Shown here piece by piece: positions 25,039 through 34,060 of a stretch of 64,000 nucleotides of DNA (the stretch's first letter is position 1; each line of letters begins with the position of its first letter). The position numbers were made by a program, and so were the translations under genes. The notes under the pieces were generated by a model. That model was not told where the DNA came from. It saw nothing but the letters and a program-made list of their open reading frames with translations, and ran no database searches. The stretch spans positions 7,032 through 71,031 of the forward strand of contig NZ_KI272866.1 in assembly GCF_000469505.1 (NCBI RefSeq), written 5' to 3'. This DNA comes from Leptotrichia sp. oral taxon 215 str. W9775. Lineage in GTDB: Bacteria; Fusobacteriota; Fusobacteriia; Fusobacteriales; Leptotrichiaceae.

Positions 25039-26325
25039 ATGCGTCTTGAGTTAGGCAAGATTTTCATAAAGGACATTCAATTTGCTTCAGAATCTAAAAT
25101 CGAAAATAACGTATTGTACGTTAATAAGGATGAATTAAGAAAGGCAATATGGGACGACGAAGCAATCGTATCAGTAGAGTTTGACATAGCAAAGCCAGGA
25201 GAGAGCGTTCGTATTACACCAGTAAAAGATGTAATCGAGCCTCGTGTAAAGGTTGAAGGAAGAGGAGGAATTTTCCCAGGAGTTTTATCAAAGGTTGACA
25301 CTGTAGGAGAAGGAAAAACTATAGCTTTAAAAGGTATGGCAGTAGTAACTACAGGAAAAATCGTTGGGTTCCAGGAAGGTATCGTAGATATGACTGGGCC
25401 AGGTGCTGAGTACACACCTTTCTCAAAATTAAACAACTTGGTAATCATTGCTGAACCTGCTGAAGGAATCAAACAGCATGAGCATGAAAAAGCAGTACGT
25501 TACATTGGATTCAAAGCTGCTAAATATTTAGGAGAATTGGCAAGAAACTTACAGCCTGAAGAAACAAAAGTATACGAAACAAAACCATTACTTGAACAAA
25601 TAGCACAATATCCTGATTTACCAAAAGTAGGATATGTATACATGCTACAAACTCAAGGATTATTACACGATACTTATGTATACGGAGTAGATGCAAAACA
25701 AATAGTTCCTACAATTCTTTATCCAACAGAAATAATGGATGGAGCAATCGTAAGTGGAAACTGCGTGTCTGCATGTGATAAAAACCCTACTTATGTACAC
25801 TTAAATAACGGTGTAATAGAAGAACTTTATGAAAAACATGGAAAGGAAATCAACTTCCTTGGTGTTATCATAACTAATGAAAACGTATACCTAGCTGATA
25901 AAGAAAGATCATCTAACTGGACAGCTAAGTTCACTAAGTATTTAGGACTTGATGCAGCTATCGTTTCTCAAGAAGGATTTGGAAACCCAGATACTGACTT
26001 GATAATGAACTGTAAGAAAATTGAAACTGAAGGTGTAAAAACTGTTATCGTTACTGATGAATATGCAGGACAAAACGGAGCGAGCCAAAGCTTGGCCGAT
26101 GCAGATCCAAAAGCTAACGCAGTTGTAACTGGAGGAAACGCAAACCAATTAATCGTATTACCTAAATTAGACAAAATAATTGGACACATTGATGTAGTTA
26201 ACGTAATTGCAGGAGGACACCACGATTCATTAAAAGAAGATGGAACAATCGAAGTTGAAATTCAAGCAATTACAGGTGCAACAAATGAAACAGGATTTGG
26301 ATATTTAACAGCTAAGACTTACTAG
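25039..26325 (+). CDS. grdE: Glycine reductase component B, alpha/beta proprotein
   Basis: GrdE is made as a 428-residue precursor and cleaved to two subunits, the new N-terminal Cys becoming the pyruvoyl group that binds glycine as a Schiff base. The cleavage site is visible in VSGNCVSACDKN, with Asn241-Cys242 as the likely scissile pair by family knowledge. AAGGAGG lies before the ATG, 19 bases after trxA. It works with the selenoprotein GrdB to form component B. Confidence 0.95.
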   Translation: MRLELGKIFIKDIQFASESKIENNVLYVNKDELRKAIWDDEAIVSVEFDIAKPGESVRITPVKDVIEPRVKVEGRGGIFPGVLSKVDTVGEGKTIALKGMAVVTTGKIVGFQEGIVDMTGPGAEYTPFSKLNNLVIIAEPAEGIKQHEHEKAVRYIGFKAAKYLGELARNLQPEETKVYETKPLLEQIAQYPDLPKVGYVYMLQTQGLLHDTYVYGVDAKQIVPTILYPTEIMDGAIVSGNCVSACDKNPTYVHLNNGVIEELYEKHGKEINFLGVIITNENVYLADKERSSNWTAKFTKYLGLDAAIVSQEGFGNPDTDLIMNCKKIETEGVKTVIVTDEYAGQNGASQSLADADPKANAVVTGGNANQLIVLPKLDKIIGHIDVVNVIAGGHHDSLKEDGTIEVEIQAITGATNETGFGYLTAKTY

Positions 26326-26423
26326 AATTAAACAAACAGCCAAATAAAATTTAGAAAAATAATAAAATCAAAAGAAAAAATTTAAGTTAATTATCAAATG
26401 AAAAAGAAATTGGAGGAAAGATA

Positions 26424-26885
26424 ATGAGTAGTTTAAAAAATAAAAAAGTTATCATTATCGGAGATAGAGACGGTATACCTGGTCTAGCTATCGAAGAATG
26501 TGTAAAAACTATAGAAGGAACAGAGATTGTATTTTCATCTACTGAATGCTTTGTCTGAACGGCTGCGGGTGCGATGGACTTAGAAAACCAAAAACGTGTT
26601 AAGGAAGCTGCCGAAAAATTCGGTAACGAAAACGTTGCGGTTCTATTAGGTGCGTCAGAAGCCGAAGCTGCTGGTCTAGCAGCTGAAACAGTAACTGTAG
26701 GAGATCCAACTTTTGCAGGGCCGTTGGCAGGAGTAGAATTACATCTTGCAGTTTACCACATAGTAGAAGAAGAAGTAAAATCACAAGTTGATCCAGCTGT
26801 TTACGAAGAACAAGTTGGAATGATGGAAATGGTATTGGATGTCGACGCAATTTCAGAAGAAATGAAAGACGTACGTGGTGAATAA
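26424..26885 (+). CDS. grdA: Glycine reductase complex selenoprotein A
   Basis: GrdA carries the carboxymethyl-selenoether intermediate. The gene has an in-frame TGA at 26556-26558 (codon 45) in the motif CFVUTAAGAMDLENQ, which identifies it as the selenocysteine protein; ordinary calling would keep only the part after the TGA. With Sec the product has 153 residues, normal for GrdA. AGGAAAG precedes the ATG. I see no simple short hairpin right after the UGA, so the SelB-recognised structure needs folding to define. Confidence 0.96.
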
Positions 26886-26912
26886 TCCAACAACACAATG
26901 AGGAGGTAAAAA

Positions 26913-28223
26913 ATGTCAAAGATTAGAGTAGTACACTACATTAACCAGTTCTTTGCTGGGGTTGGAGGAGAAGAACAAGCTCACATAGAGCCTGAGTTGC
27001 GTAAAGAATTACCCCCAATATCACAGCAATTACAAGATAAGCTGGGAGAAGAATTTGAAATAGTAGCTGCAGTAGTATGTGGAGACAGCTATTTCAACGA
27101 AAATTTAGAAAAAGCGCAAGCAACTTTATTAGAAATGATTAAAGGGGAAAACCCACAATTATTCATTGCAGGACCAGCATTTAACGCAGGACGTTACGGG
27201 GTTGCTGCAGGAACAATTACAAAATTAATCCAGGATGAATTACATATACCTGCTGTAACAGCAATGTATATTGAAAACCCTGGAGTAGATATGTATAGAA
27301 AAGATATATATATCGTAGAAGCAACAGACAGTGCTGCAGGAATGAGAAAGGTTTTACCTAAATTAGCAAAATTAGCAGCAAAATTAGCAAAAGGTGAAGA
27401 AATACTTTCACCAGCTGAAGACGGATATATAGCTAAAGGAGTAAGGGTTAACTACTTCCACGAAGATACAGGTTCAAAACGTGCGGTAGATATGCTGATT
27501 AAAAAAATCAAAGGTGAAGCTTTTGAAACAGAATATCCAATGCCAGATTTTGACCGTGTTGAACCAGCTGCGGCTATTAAAGATCTATCTAAAGCAAAAA
27601 TCGCTCTAGTTACATCTGGAGGAATTGTTCCAAAAGGAAACCCTGATCACATTGAATCATCTTCAGCTTCAAAATATGGAACATACAGCATAGCAGGTGT
27701 TGAAGACTTAACAGCTGAAACATATGAAACAGCTCATGGAGGATACGATCCTGTATACGCAAATGAAGATGCTGACCGTGTGTTACCTGTGGATGTATTA
27801 AGAGAATTTGAAAAAGCAGGAAAAATTGGAAAATTGTACGATGAATTTTCTACTACTGTAGGAAATGGTACAGCAGTAGCAAGTGCAAAAGCATTTGCAG
27901 AAGAAATTGGAAAAAAATTAGTGGCTGATGGGGTAGATGCAGTTATCCTTACATCTACTTGAGGAACTTGTACTCGTTGCGGTGCAACGATGGTAAAAGG
28001 AATAGAAAAATACGGTATACCTGTAGTACATATGTGTACAGTAGTACCTATATCACTAACAGTTGGAGCAAACAGAATCGTTCCAACTATAGCGATACCT
28101 CACCCATTGGGTAATCCAAAATTAGATAGTATAGAAGAAGAAAGAAAAATAAGAAGAAAATTAGTTGAAAAAGCATTAAATGCTTTAACAACTGAAGTAG
28201 ACGGTCAAACAGTATTTGAATAA
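26913..28223 (+). CDS. grdB: Glycine reductase component B gamma subunit, selenoprotein
   Basis: GrdB forms the substrate-specific component B together with GrdE. An in-frame TGA at 27960-27962 encodes Sec350 in LTSTUGTCTRCGATMVKG, so the true product is 436 residues and not two separate pieces. A seven-base hairpin (TCGTTGC / GCAACGA, loop GGT) begins 11 bases after the UGA and fits a bacterial SECIS element. AGGAGG precedes the ATG. Of the GrdB-type family (glycine, sarcosine, betaine) the glycine form is implied by the riboswitch, not by sequence alone. Confidence 0.95.
27974..27990 (+). promoter_or_regulatory. SECIS-like hairpin in grdB
   Basis: TCGTTGC and GCAACGA form a seven-base stem closed by GGT; the loop lies 19-21 bases after the UGA, the usual range for SelB binding. 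Confidence 0.65.
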
Positions 28224-28265
28224 TTAACTTAAAGTAATTCAGAAAGGAGAAGGAGCCTGTCTTAA

Positions 28266-29828
28266 TTGGAAAACAGTCCTTTTAAGACGGCTCCAAATAA
28301 AGATATGAATTATCCAGTATTTAGAGGAGCAGGTTATGTTCTTGTTCATACACCTGACATGATTGAAAATGGATCAACATGTGCAATAGAAAGAGAAACT
28401 AACCCTGACTCAGAATTTCTAAAAGAAATAAAAAACCACATAAGAAGTTACGAAGAAGTTGTAGATTACCTTCCAAACCAAGTTTATATAGGAAGAAAAA
28501 CTCCAGAAGAGTTAAATACATTCCCTATGCCTTGGTATGATATAAAAGATCAGAAAGGTGATCGTCATGGAAAATTTGGACAAATAGTTCCTCAGGACGA
28601 ATTTATTGCATTACTTAAAATAGTAGATGCATTTGATTTAGTACACTTATCAGAAGAATTCATATCTGCAGTACGTCCAAAAATAGAAGAAAATTTCAAA
28701 GAATTGGAACCTTTCTTTGGACAACTTAAAAGCGATGATATTAGTGAAATAGATCCTAAAGATTATACACTGACTCACGAAGGAAAAGTTGTAGGATATG
28801 TAAAAAGAGCACATGATGTGGATCCAAACTTAAATTCACATGTAATGGCTGAAAACCTTGTAGTTAAAGCATCAGGAGTAATTTCGGCACTTGAAATGTT
28901 AAGAGATTCAAAAATAGATCCTAAAGAAATTGATTATGTAATAGAATGTTCTGAAGAAGCGTGTGGAGACATAAACCAACGTGGTGGAGGAAACTTTGCA
29001 AAATCAATAGCTGAAATAGCAGGATTAGTAAATGCAACAGGATCAGATTTACGTGGATTCTGTGCGGCACCTACACATGCATTAATAAGTGCAGCTTCAT
29101 ATGTAAAAGCAGGAATTTATAAAAATGTAATGGTAGTTGCAGGAGGAGCAACAGCAAAATTAGGAATGAACGCAAAAGATCACGTTAAAAAAGGAATTCC
29201 AGTATTGGAAGACGTTTTAGGTGGATTTGCGATACTTGTTTCTGAAAACGATGGTGTAAATCCAATAATAAGAACTGACTTAATTGGAAAACACAATGTT
29301 GGAACAGGTTCTTCACCTCAAGCTGTTATCTCAGCACTTGTAACACCTGGATTAGAAAAAGCAAACTTAAAAATAACTGATGTAGATGTATTCTCAGTTG
29401 AAATGCAAAACCCTGACATAACAAAAGCGGCAGGAGCAGGAAATGTACCTGAAGCAAACTATAAAATGATAGGTGCATTGGCTGTAATGCGTGGAGACAT
29501 TGAGAAAAAAGATCTTAAATCATTCATAGAAACAAAAGGATTGCCAGGATGGGCTCCAACACAAGGGCATATTCCTTCAGGAGTACCTTATGTAGGATTC
29601 TTACGTGATGATTTGACTACAGGAAACAAAAATAGAGCAATGATAGTAGGAAAAGGAAGCTTATTCTTAGGAAGAATGACTAACTTATTTGATGGTGTTT
29701 CATTTATTGCTGAAAGAAATACTGGAGAAAAATCTGAAGAAGGAGCAGTTTCTAAAGAGGAAATAAGAAAAATAATAGCAGAATCAATTAAAAAACTTGC
29801 TCAAAATATCGCAGATACAGAAGAGTAG
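28266..29828 (+). CDS. grdC: Glycine reductase component C, beta subunit
   Basis: With GrdD it releases acetyl phosphate from the carboxymethyl-selenoenzyme. The 520-residue protein resembles FabH-type condensing enzymes and has a conserved cysteine in LRGFCAAPTHAL near residue 260. Translation starts at TTG 28266, with two overlapping AGGAG-type sites 10-22 bases upstream. A normal length and an adjacent grdD support the call. Confidence 0.94.
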   Translation: MENSPFKTAPNKDMNYPVFRGAGYVLVHTPDMIENGSTCAIERETNPDSEFLKEIKNHIRSYEEVVDYLPNQVYIGRKTPEELNTFPMPWYDIKDQKGDRHGKFGQIVPQDEFIALLKIVDAFDLVHLSEEFISAVRPKIEENFKELEPFFGQLKSDDISEIDPKDYTLTHEGKVVGYVKRAHDVDPNLNSHVMAENLVVKASGVISALEMLRDSKIDPKEIDYVIECSEEACGDINQRGGGNFAKSIAEIAGLVNATGSDLRGFCAAPTHALISAASYVKAGIYKNVMVVAGGATAKLGMNAKDHVKKGIPVLEDVLGGFAILVSENDGVNPIIRTDLIGKHNVGTGSSPQAVISALVTPGLEKANLKITDVDVFSVEMQNPDITKAAGAGNVPEANYKMIGALAVMRGDIEKKDLKSFIETKGLPGWAPTQGHIPSGVPYVGFLRDDLTTGNKNRAMIVGKGSLFLGRMTNLFDGVSFIAERNTGEKSEEGAVSKEEIRKIIAESIKKLAQNIADTEE

Positions 29829-29844
29829 GGAGGTGTATGCTATA

Positions 29845-30987
29845 ATGAGTAAAAAAATAATTTCTCAAGTACTGCTTGAAGTAGCTGAAGCTATTGAAAC
29901 AGGAAATTTTGGGAAAAAAGTAAAAGTAGGAGTAACAACATTAGGAAGTGAACATGGACCTGAAAATATTATAAAAGGTGCACAACTGGCTAAGAATGAT
30001 TTGTTTGACATAGTTCTTATAGGAAAAGGTCACGAAGATTTTGAAAGCTACGAAGTTGAAACTGAAGAAGAGGTGCATAAAAAAATGGAAGAACTACTTG
30101 ACAGTGGAGAAATAGCTTCTTGCGTTACAATGCACTATAATTTCCCAATAGGAGTTTCAACAGTAGGTAGAGTAATAACTCCTGGAAGAGGAAATGAAAT
30201 GTTTATAGCAACAACTACCGGAACATCTGCTACTGACAGAGTAGAAGCAATGGTAAGAAATGCGATATATGGTATAGCTACAGCTAAATCAGTAGGAATT
30301 AAAAAACCTACAGTAGGTATAATAAATATAGAAGGGGCAAGACAAACTGAAAAGTTACTGTCTGAACTTCAAAAAAATGGATATGACTTTGAATTCACAG
30401 AATCTCAAAGAGCTGATGGTGGTGCAGTAATGAGAGGAAATGACTTGTTGATGGGTACACCTGATGTCATGGTAACAGACTCATTAACAGGAAATTTATT
30501 TATGAAAATATTCTCATCATATACTACAGGTGGAGATTACGAAGCCGAAGGATATGGATACGGTCCTGGAGTAGGAGAAAACTATGATAGAAGAGTATTG
30601 ATACTTTCAAGAGCATCAGGATCACCTGTTGTTGCTAAAGCATTAAAATATGCTTATGAAGTAGCTACAGGAAAAGTTAACGAAGTAGCTCGGGATGAAT
30701 ATAAAAAGGCACAAGCAGCAGGATTGGATAAAATCTTTGCTGAATTGAAAAATAAAAAGCAGGATAGCAAGCCTTCAGAAGAAATAAAGGCTCCTGAAAA
30801 AGAAGTTGTAACATCTCAAATAGCTGGTGTAGATATTATGGATCTTGAAGATGCAACTAAAGTTCTTTGGAAACATGGTATATATGCTGAAAATGGAATG
30901 GGATGTACAGGGCCAATTATTCTTGTAAATAAGGTTAATAAAGATAAAGCAAAAGAAATTTTAAGAGCAGAAGGATTATTATCATAA
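29845..30987 (+). CDS. grdD: Glycine reductase component C, alpha subunit
   Basis: This 380-residue protein resembles PlsX/phosphotransacetylase-like enzymes and carries the thiol that accepts the acetyl group, seen in ENGMGCTGPIILVN near the C-terminus. I start at ATG 29845 behind GGGAGG; an upstream in-frame extension into grdC has no ribosome site. It is the last grd gene, and a hairpin follows about 30 bases after the stop. Confidence 0.94.
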   Translation: MSKKIISQVLLEVAEAIETGNFGKKVKVGVTTLGSEHGPENIIKGAQLAKNDLFDIVLIGKGHEDFESYEVETEEEVHKKMEELLDSGEIASCVTMHYNFPIGVSTVGRVITPGRGNEMFIATTTGTSATDRVEAMVRNAIYGIATAKSVGIKKPTVGIINIEGARQTEKLLSELQKNGYDFEFTESQRADGGAVMRGNDLLMGTPDVMVTDSLTGNLFMKIFSSYTTGGDYEAEGYGYGPGVGENYDRRVLILSRASGSPVVAKALKYAYEVATGKVNEVARDEYKKAQAAGLDKIFAELKNKKQDSKPSEEIKAPEKEVVTSQIAGVDIMDLEDATKVLWKHGIYAENGMGCTGPIILVNKVNKDKAKEILRAEGLLS

Positions 30988-31018
30988 TTTATTCAAATAA
31001 ATAATTATTCCAGAAATA

Positions 31019-31062
31019 AAGCCTATAATTTTATGCGGAATATTTATAGGCTTCATTTTCTT
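31019..31062 (+). terminator. Terminator of the grd operon
   Basis: AAGCCTATA (31019) pairs with TATAGGCTT (ending 31053), followed by a CATTTTCTT tail. Confidence 0.7.
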
Positions 31063-31102
31063 AAAAAAAATTATGATATATGAGTATTATTCTAGCAACT
31101 AT

Positions 31103-31120
31103 TTGTTAAAAAAATAACGA
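31103..31120. promoter_or_regulatory. Rex-like operator upstream of the AGCS symporter
   Basis: TTGTTAAAAAAATAACGA matches the Rex consensus TTGTTAANNNNTTAACAA at all but two fixed positions. It lies about 155 bases before the symporter ATG. A rex gene is present in this window, so redox control is plausible. Confidence 0.5.
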
Positions 31121-31273
31121 ACACATGTTATTTAAGTGCAGACATATAGTGGTTATAAATTAATAGCTAGTTATAAGTGGTTATTTGAAGTTAAAAGAAA
31201 AATTTACTGCCATAATTTTAATATAACACTTTATTTCTGTACATCAAAAATAATCACACAAGGAGTGAGAACT

Positions 31274-32686
31274 ATGGGTTTAGTAGATATTATAAATAAT
31301 CTGAATAATTTTCTTACAAGTAATATTCTTATGTGGGGATTACTTGGAGCAGGGGCTTTCTTAAGTATTATTTTGGGATTTCCTCAGATAGCTAAGATGC
31401 CAAGAGCATTTGGAATGGTATTTGGAGATTTATTTAAGAAGAAAGATTCTCAGGAAGGATCAATGTCATCATTTCAGGCACTTGCAACAGCAGTTGCAGC
31501 ACAAGTTGGTACTGGTAACGTGGCAGGGGTTGCAACAGCAATAACTGCAGGAGGACCAGGAGCTGTATTCTGGATGTGGGTTTCTGCATTTTTAGGTATG
31601 GGAACAATTTTCACAGAAGCATGTCTTGCACAAAAATATAGAAGAAGAGTAAACGGAGAATTAGTAGGAGGACCTGCTTACTATATTTCTGAAGGTTTGA
31701 AAAAAACAGGTGGACTTGCTAAAGGATTAGCAGGATTCTTTGCAGTTACTATTATCCTTGCATTAGGATTTATGGGAAATGCCGTTCAATCAAACTCAAT
31801 TGCTGCAGGAATTAAAGGTATAAGTGGTTTAGAAGGTATCAACCCTGGTATAGTTGGTGTTGTTGTTGCAATATTGGCAGCTTTAATATTTATGGGAGGA
31901 ATGGGAAGAATAGCAAAATTTGCTGAACTCGTAGTTCCTATCATGGCAGCAGTTTATATATTAGGAAGTATTGTTATATTAATTATATTCCATAAAGAAG
32001 TAATTCCTACAATTGGATGGATATTTGAAAGTGCATTTACAGGAAATGCAGTAGCAGGAGGTATTGCAGGATCTGTAGTTAAAGTGGCAGTGCAAAAAGG
32101 GGTTGCAAGAGGACTGTTCTCAAATGAAGCAGGAATGGGTTCAACTCCACACGCACACGCAGTTGCACACGTAAAACACCCGGCAGAACAAGGATTAACT
32201 GCAATGGTTGGAGTATTTATAGACACTATATTAGTATGTACTGCAACAGCATTATCTATTTTAGTAACTGGTGCATATAAAGTACAAGGTGCAAATGGTA
32301 AATATCTTGTAGGAGCTCAGCTTACACAAGGTGCATTTAAACTTTCTTTTGGTGAATTTGGAGCAATTTTGCTGGCTGTATGTCTTGCATTCTTTGCCTT
32401 CACTACTATAATAGGATGGTACTACTTTGGAGAATCAAATATTAAATATTTATTTGGAACAAAAGCCTTACTACCTTACAGAATAATAGTAATTATCTGT
32501 ATAATAGTAGGATCATTACAAGAAGTTGAATTAGTATGGTCATTAGCAGATATCTTTAACAGTTTAATGGTTATACCGAACTTGATTGCCATCGTATGGC
32601 TATCATTTGAAGTTAAAAATCTTCTTCAAGATTACAATAAGAAATTTGCAGAAGGTAATGTTCATTACGACTATAAGGAAGAATAA
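31274..32686 (+). CDS. Alanine/glycine:cation symporter (AGCS family)
   Basis: The 470-residue transporter has about eleven membrane segments and the AGCS signature region ATAVAAQVGTGNVAGVATA near residue 70, as well as FTEACLAQKYR and GLFSNEAGMGSTPHAHA. It imports alanine or glycine with Na+ or H+. ATG 31274 behind AGGAGTGAG is preferred to the longer frame from 31136, whose extension is not membrane-like. Lying just after grd, it is the likely glycine supplier for glycine reductase. Confidence 0.93.
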   Translation: MGLVDIINNLNNFLTSNILMWGLLGAGAFLSIILGFPQIAKMPRAFGMVFGDLFKKKDSQEGSMSSFQALATAVAAQVGTGNVAGVATAITAGGPGAVFWMWVSAFLGMGTIFTEACLAQKYRRRVNGELVGGPAYYISEGLKKTGGLAKGLAGFFAVTIILALGFMGNAVQSNSIAAGIKGISGLEGINPGIVGVVVAILAALIFMGGMGRIAKFAELVVPIMAAVYILGSIVILIIFHKEVIPTIGWIFESAFTGNAVAGGIAGSVVKVAVQKGVARGLFSNEAGMGSTPHAHAVAHVKHPAEQGLTAMVGVFIDTILVCTATALSILVTGAYKVQGANGKYLVGAQLTQGAFKLSFGEFGAILLAVCLAFFAFTTIIGWYYFGESNIKYLFGTKALLPYRIIVIICIIVGSLQEVELVWSLADIFNSLMVIPNLIAIVWLSFEVKNLLQDYNKKFAEGNVHYDYKEE

Positions 32687-32738
32687 AATAGTGTTATTAT
32701 AACACGGAAAATACTAAATGAATAAAAAATAATAAATG

Positions 32739-32777
32739 CAGTGCTGTTTCAGATTTCAGATCTTATATTCAGCACTG
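32739..32777 (+). terminator. Hairpin after the symporter gene
   Basis: CAGTGCTG pairs with CAGCACTG around a 23-base AT-rich loop. The T-tail is weak, so it may only attenuate transcription into the DUF819 gene. Confidence 0.5.
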
Positions 32778-32824
32778 TATTTAAAATAATGGAGAAATCT
32801 CTTATAATTAAAAGGAGGAAAAAG

Positions 32825-34036
32825 ATGAACAGCTTAATAAGTGCAGATAATACATGGGCTTTATGGTGTATTTTGGCAGTTTGTTCTGCAGCTGCAATAT
32901 ATTTGGAACAAAAATATGATTGGGCAAGTAAAGTTACAGGATGCATTTTAGCATTATCATTTGTAATGATTTTATCAAATTTCAATATAATACCGACAGA
33001 AGCACCTGTTTACGATCATGTATGGGGATATATAGTTCCACTTGCTATTCCTATGCTGCTGTTTAATGCAGACATTAAAAAAATAGGAAGAGAATCAGGA
33101 CGTATGGTTCTTATATTCCTTCTAAGCAGTTTTGGAACAGTTATAGGTGGTTTTATTGCTTATTATATTATGAGAGGAGTTATTCCTCAGTTAAATGATA
33201 TAGTACCTATGTTTACAGGAACATATACAGGAGGAGCTGTTAATTTTGTGGCAATGTCTACTTTATATAAAGTACCTGGGAAAACAGTGTCTGTAGCACT
33301 AGTTGCAGATAATCTTCTAATGGCACTTTATTTTTTTGTACTGATAGCTTTACCAACGTTAAATATTATAAAGAAAAAATTTACACACCCTTATATAGAT
33401 AAATTGGAAAATCTTACAGAAGAAGATAAAAGTAAAAATGAAACATTAGTAGCTAAATACTGGGGAGCAAAAGAAATTTCATTAAAGGATATAGCAATAA
33501 CAGTAGCTTTATCATTAGTTATAGTAACTATTTCTGATACATTATCTAAATTACTGTCTTCTACATTCTCAGGGAAAGGACTGGTAGATGCTATTTTAGG
33601 AGGATTATTAGGAAATAAATATCTTTTAATGACAACATTGACGATAATAGTAGCTTCGGCGTTCCCGAAACAGATAGGTTCAATAAGAGGAAGTCAGGAA
33701 ATAGGAACATTCCTTATTTATCTGTTCTTTGCAGTAATAGGAGCACCTGCTTCAATTGGTTTAATTCTTAAGGAATCTCCGTTGCTGTTTGTATTTGCCT
33801 TCATTATAATTCTTGTTAACCTGATATTCTCACTGGTACTTGGAAAAATGTTTAAATTCAGTATTGAAGAAATAATTATTGCATCAAATGCCAATGTGGG
33901 AGGACCAACTTCAGCGGCAGCAATGGCAGTTTCAAAAGGTTGGACAGAACTAATAGTACCTGCACTTTTAATAGGAACATTAGGATATGTCATTGGTAAC
34001 TATTATGGTATCTTTACAGGATGGATGTTACACTAG
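32825..34036 (+). CDS. DUF819 family membrane protein
   Basis: The 403-residue protein has about ten membrane segments; the motif GTYTGGAVNFVAM near residue 130 and ANVGGPTSAAAMA near 355 are typical of DUF819 (YjcL-like) proteins, related in fold to anion or amino-acid exporters. Substrate unknown. ATG 32825 has AAAGGAGG five bases upstream, which excludes the longer frame starting at 32741. It precedes pepD, a pairing that suggests transport of peptides or their products. Confidence 0.85.
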   Translation: MNSLISADNTWALWCILAVCSAAAIYLEQKYDWASKVTGCILALSFVMILSNFNIIPTEAPVYDHVWGYIVPLAIPMLLFNADIKKIGRESGRMVLIFLLSSFGTVIGGFIAYYIMRGVIPQLNDIVPMFTGTYTGGAVNFVAMSTLYKVPGKTVSVALVADNLLMALYFFVLIALPTLNIIKKKFTHPYIDKLENLTEEDKSKNETLVAKYWGAKEISLKDIAITVALSLVIVTISDTLSKLLSSTFSGKGLVDAILGGLLGNKYLLMTTLTIIVASAFPKQIGSIRGSQEIGTFLIYLFFAVIGAPASIGLILKESPLLFVFAFIIILVNLIFSLVLGKMFKFSIEEIIIASNANVGGPTSAAAMAVSKGWTELIVPALLIGTLGYVIGNYYGIFTGWMLH

Positions 34037-34060
34037 ACATTACACTAGGAGGTATTTTAA

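Noticed and set aside
32690..32720. Operator at GTGTTATTATAACAC after the symporter
   Set aside because: It is a perfect short palindrome, but it lies right after a stop codon in AT-rich DNA with no promoter nearby, so chance cannot be excluded.
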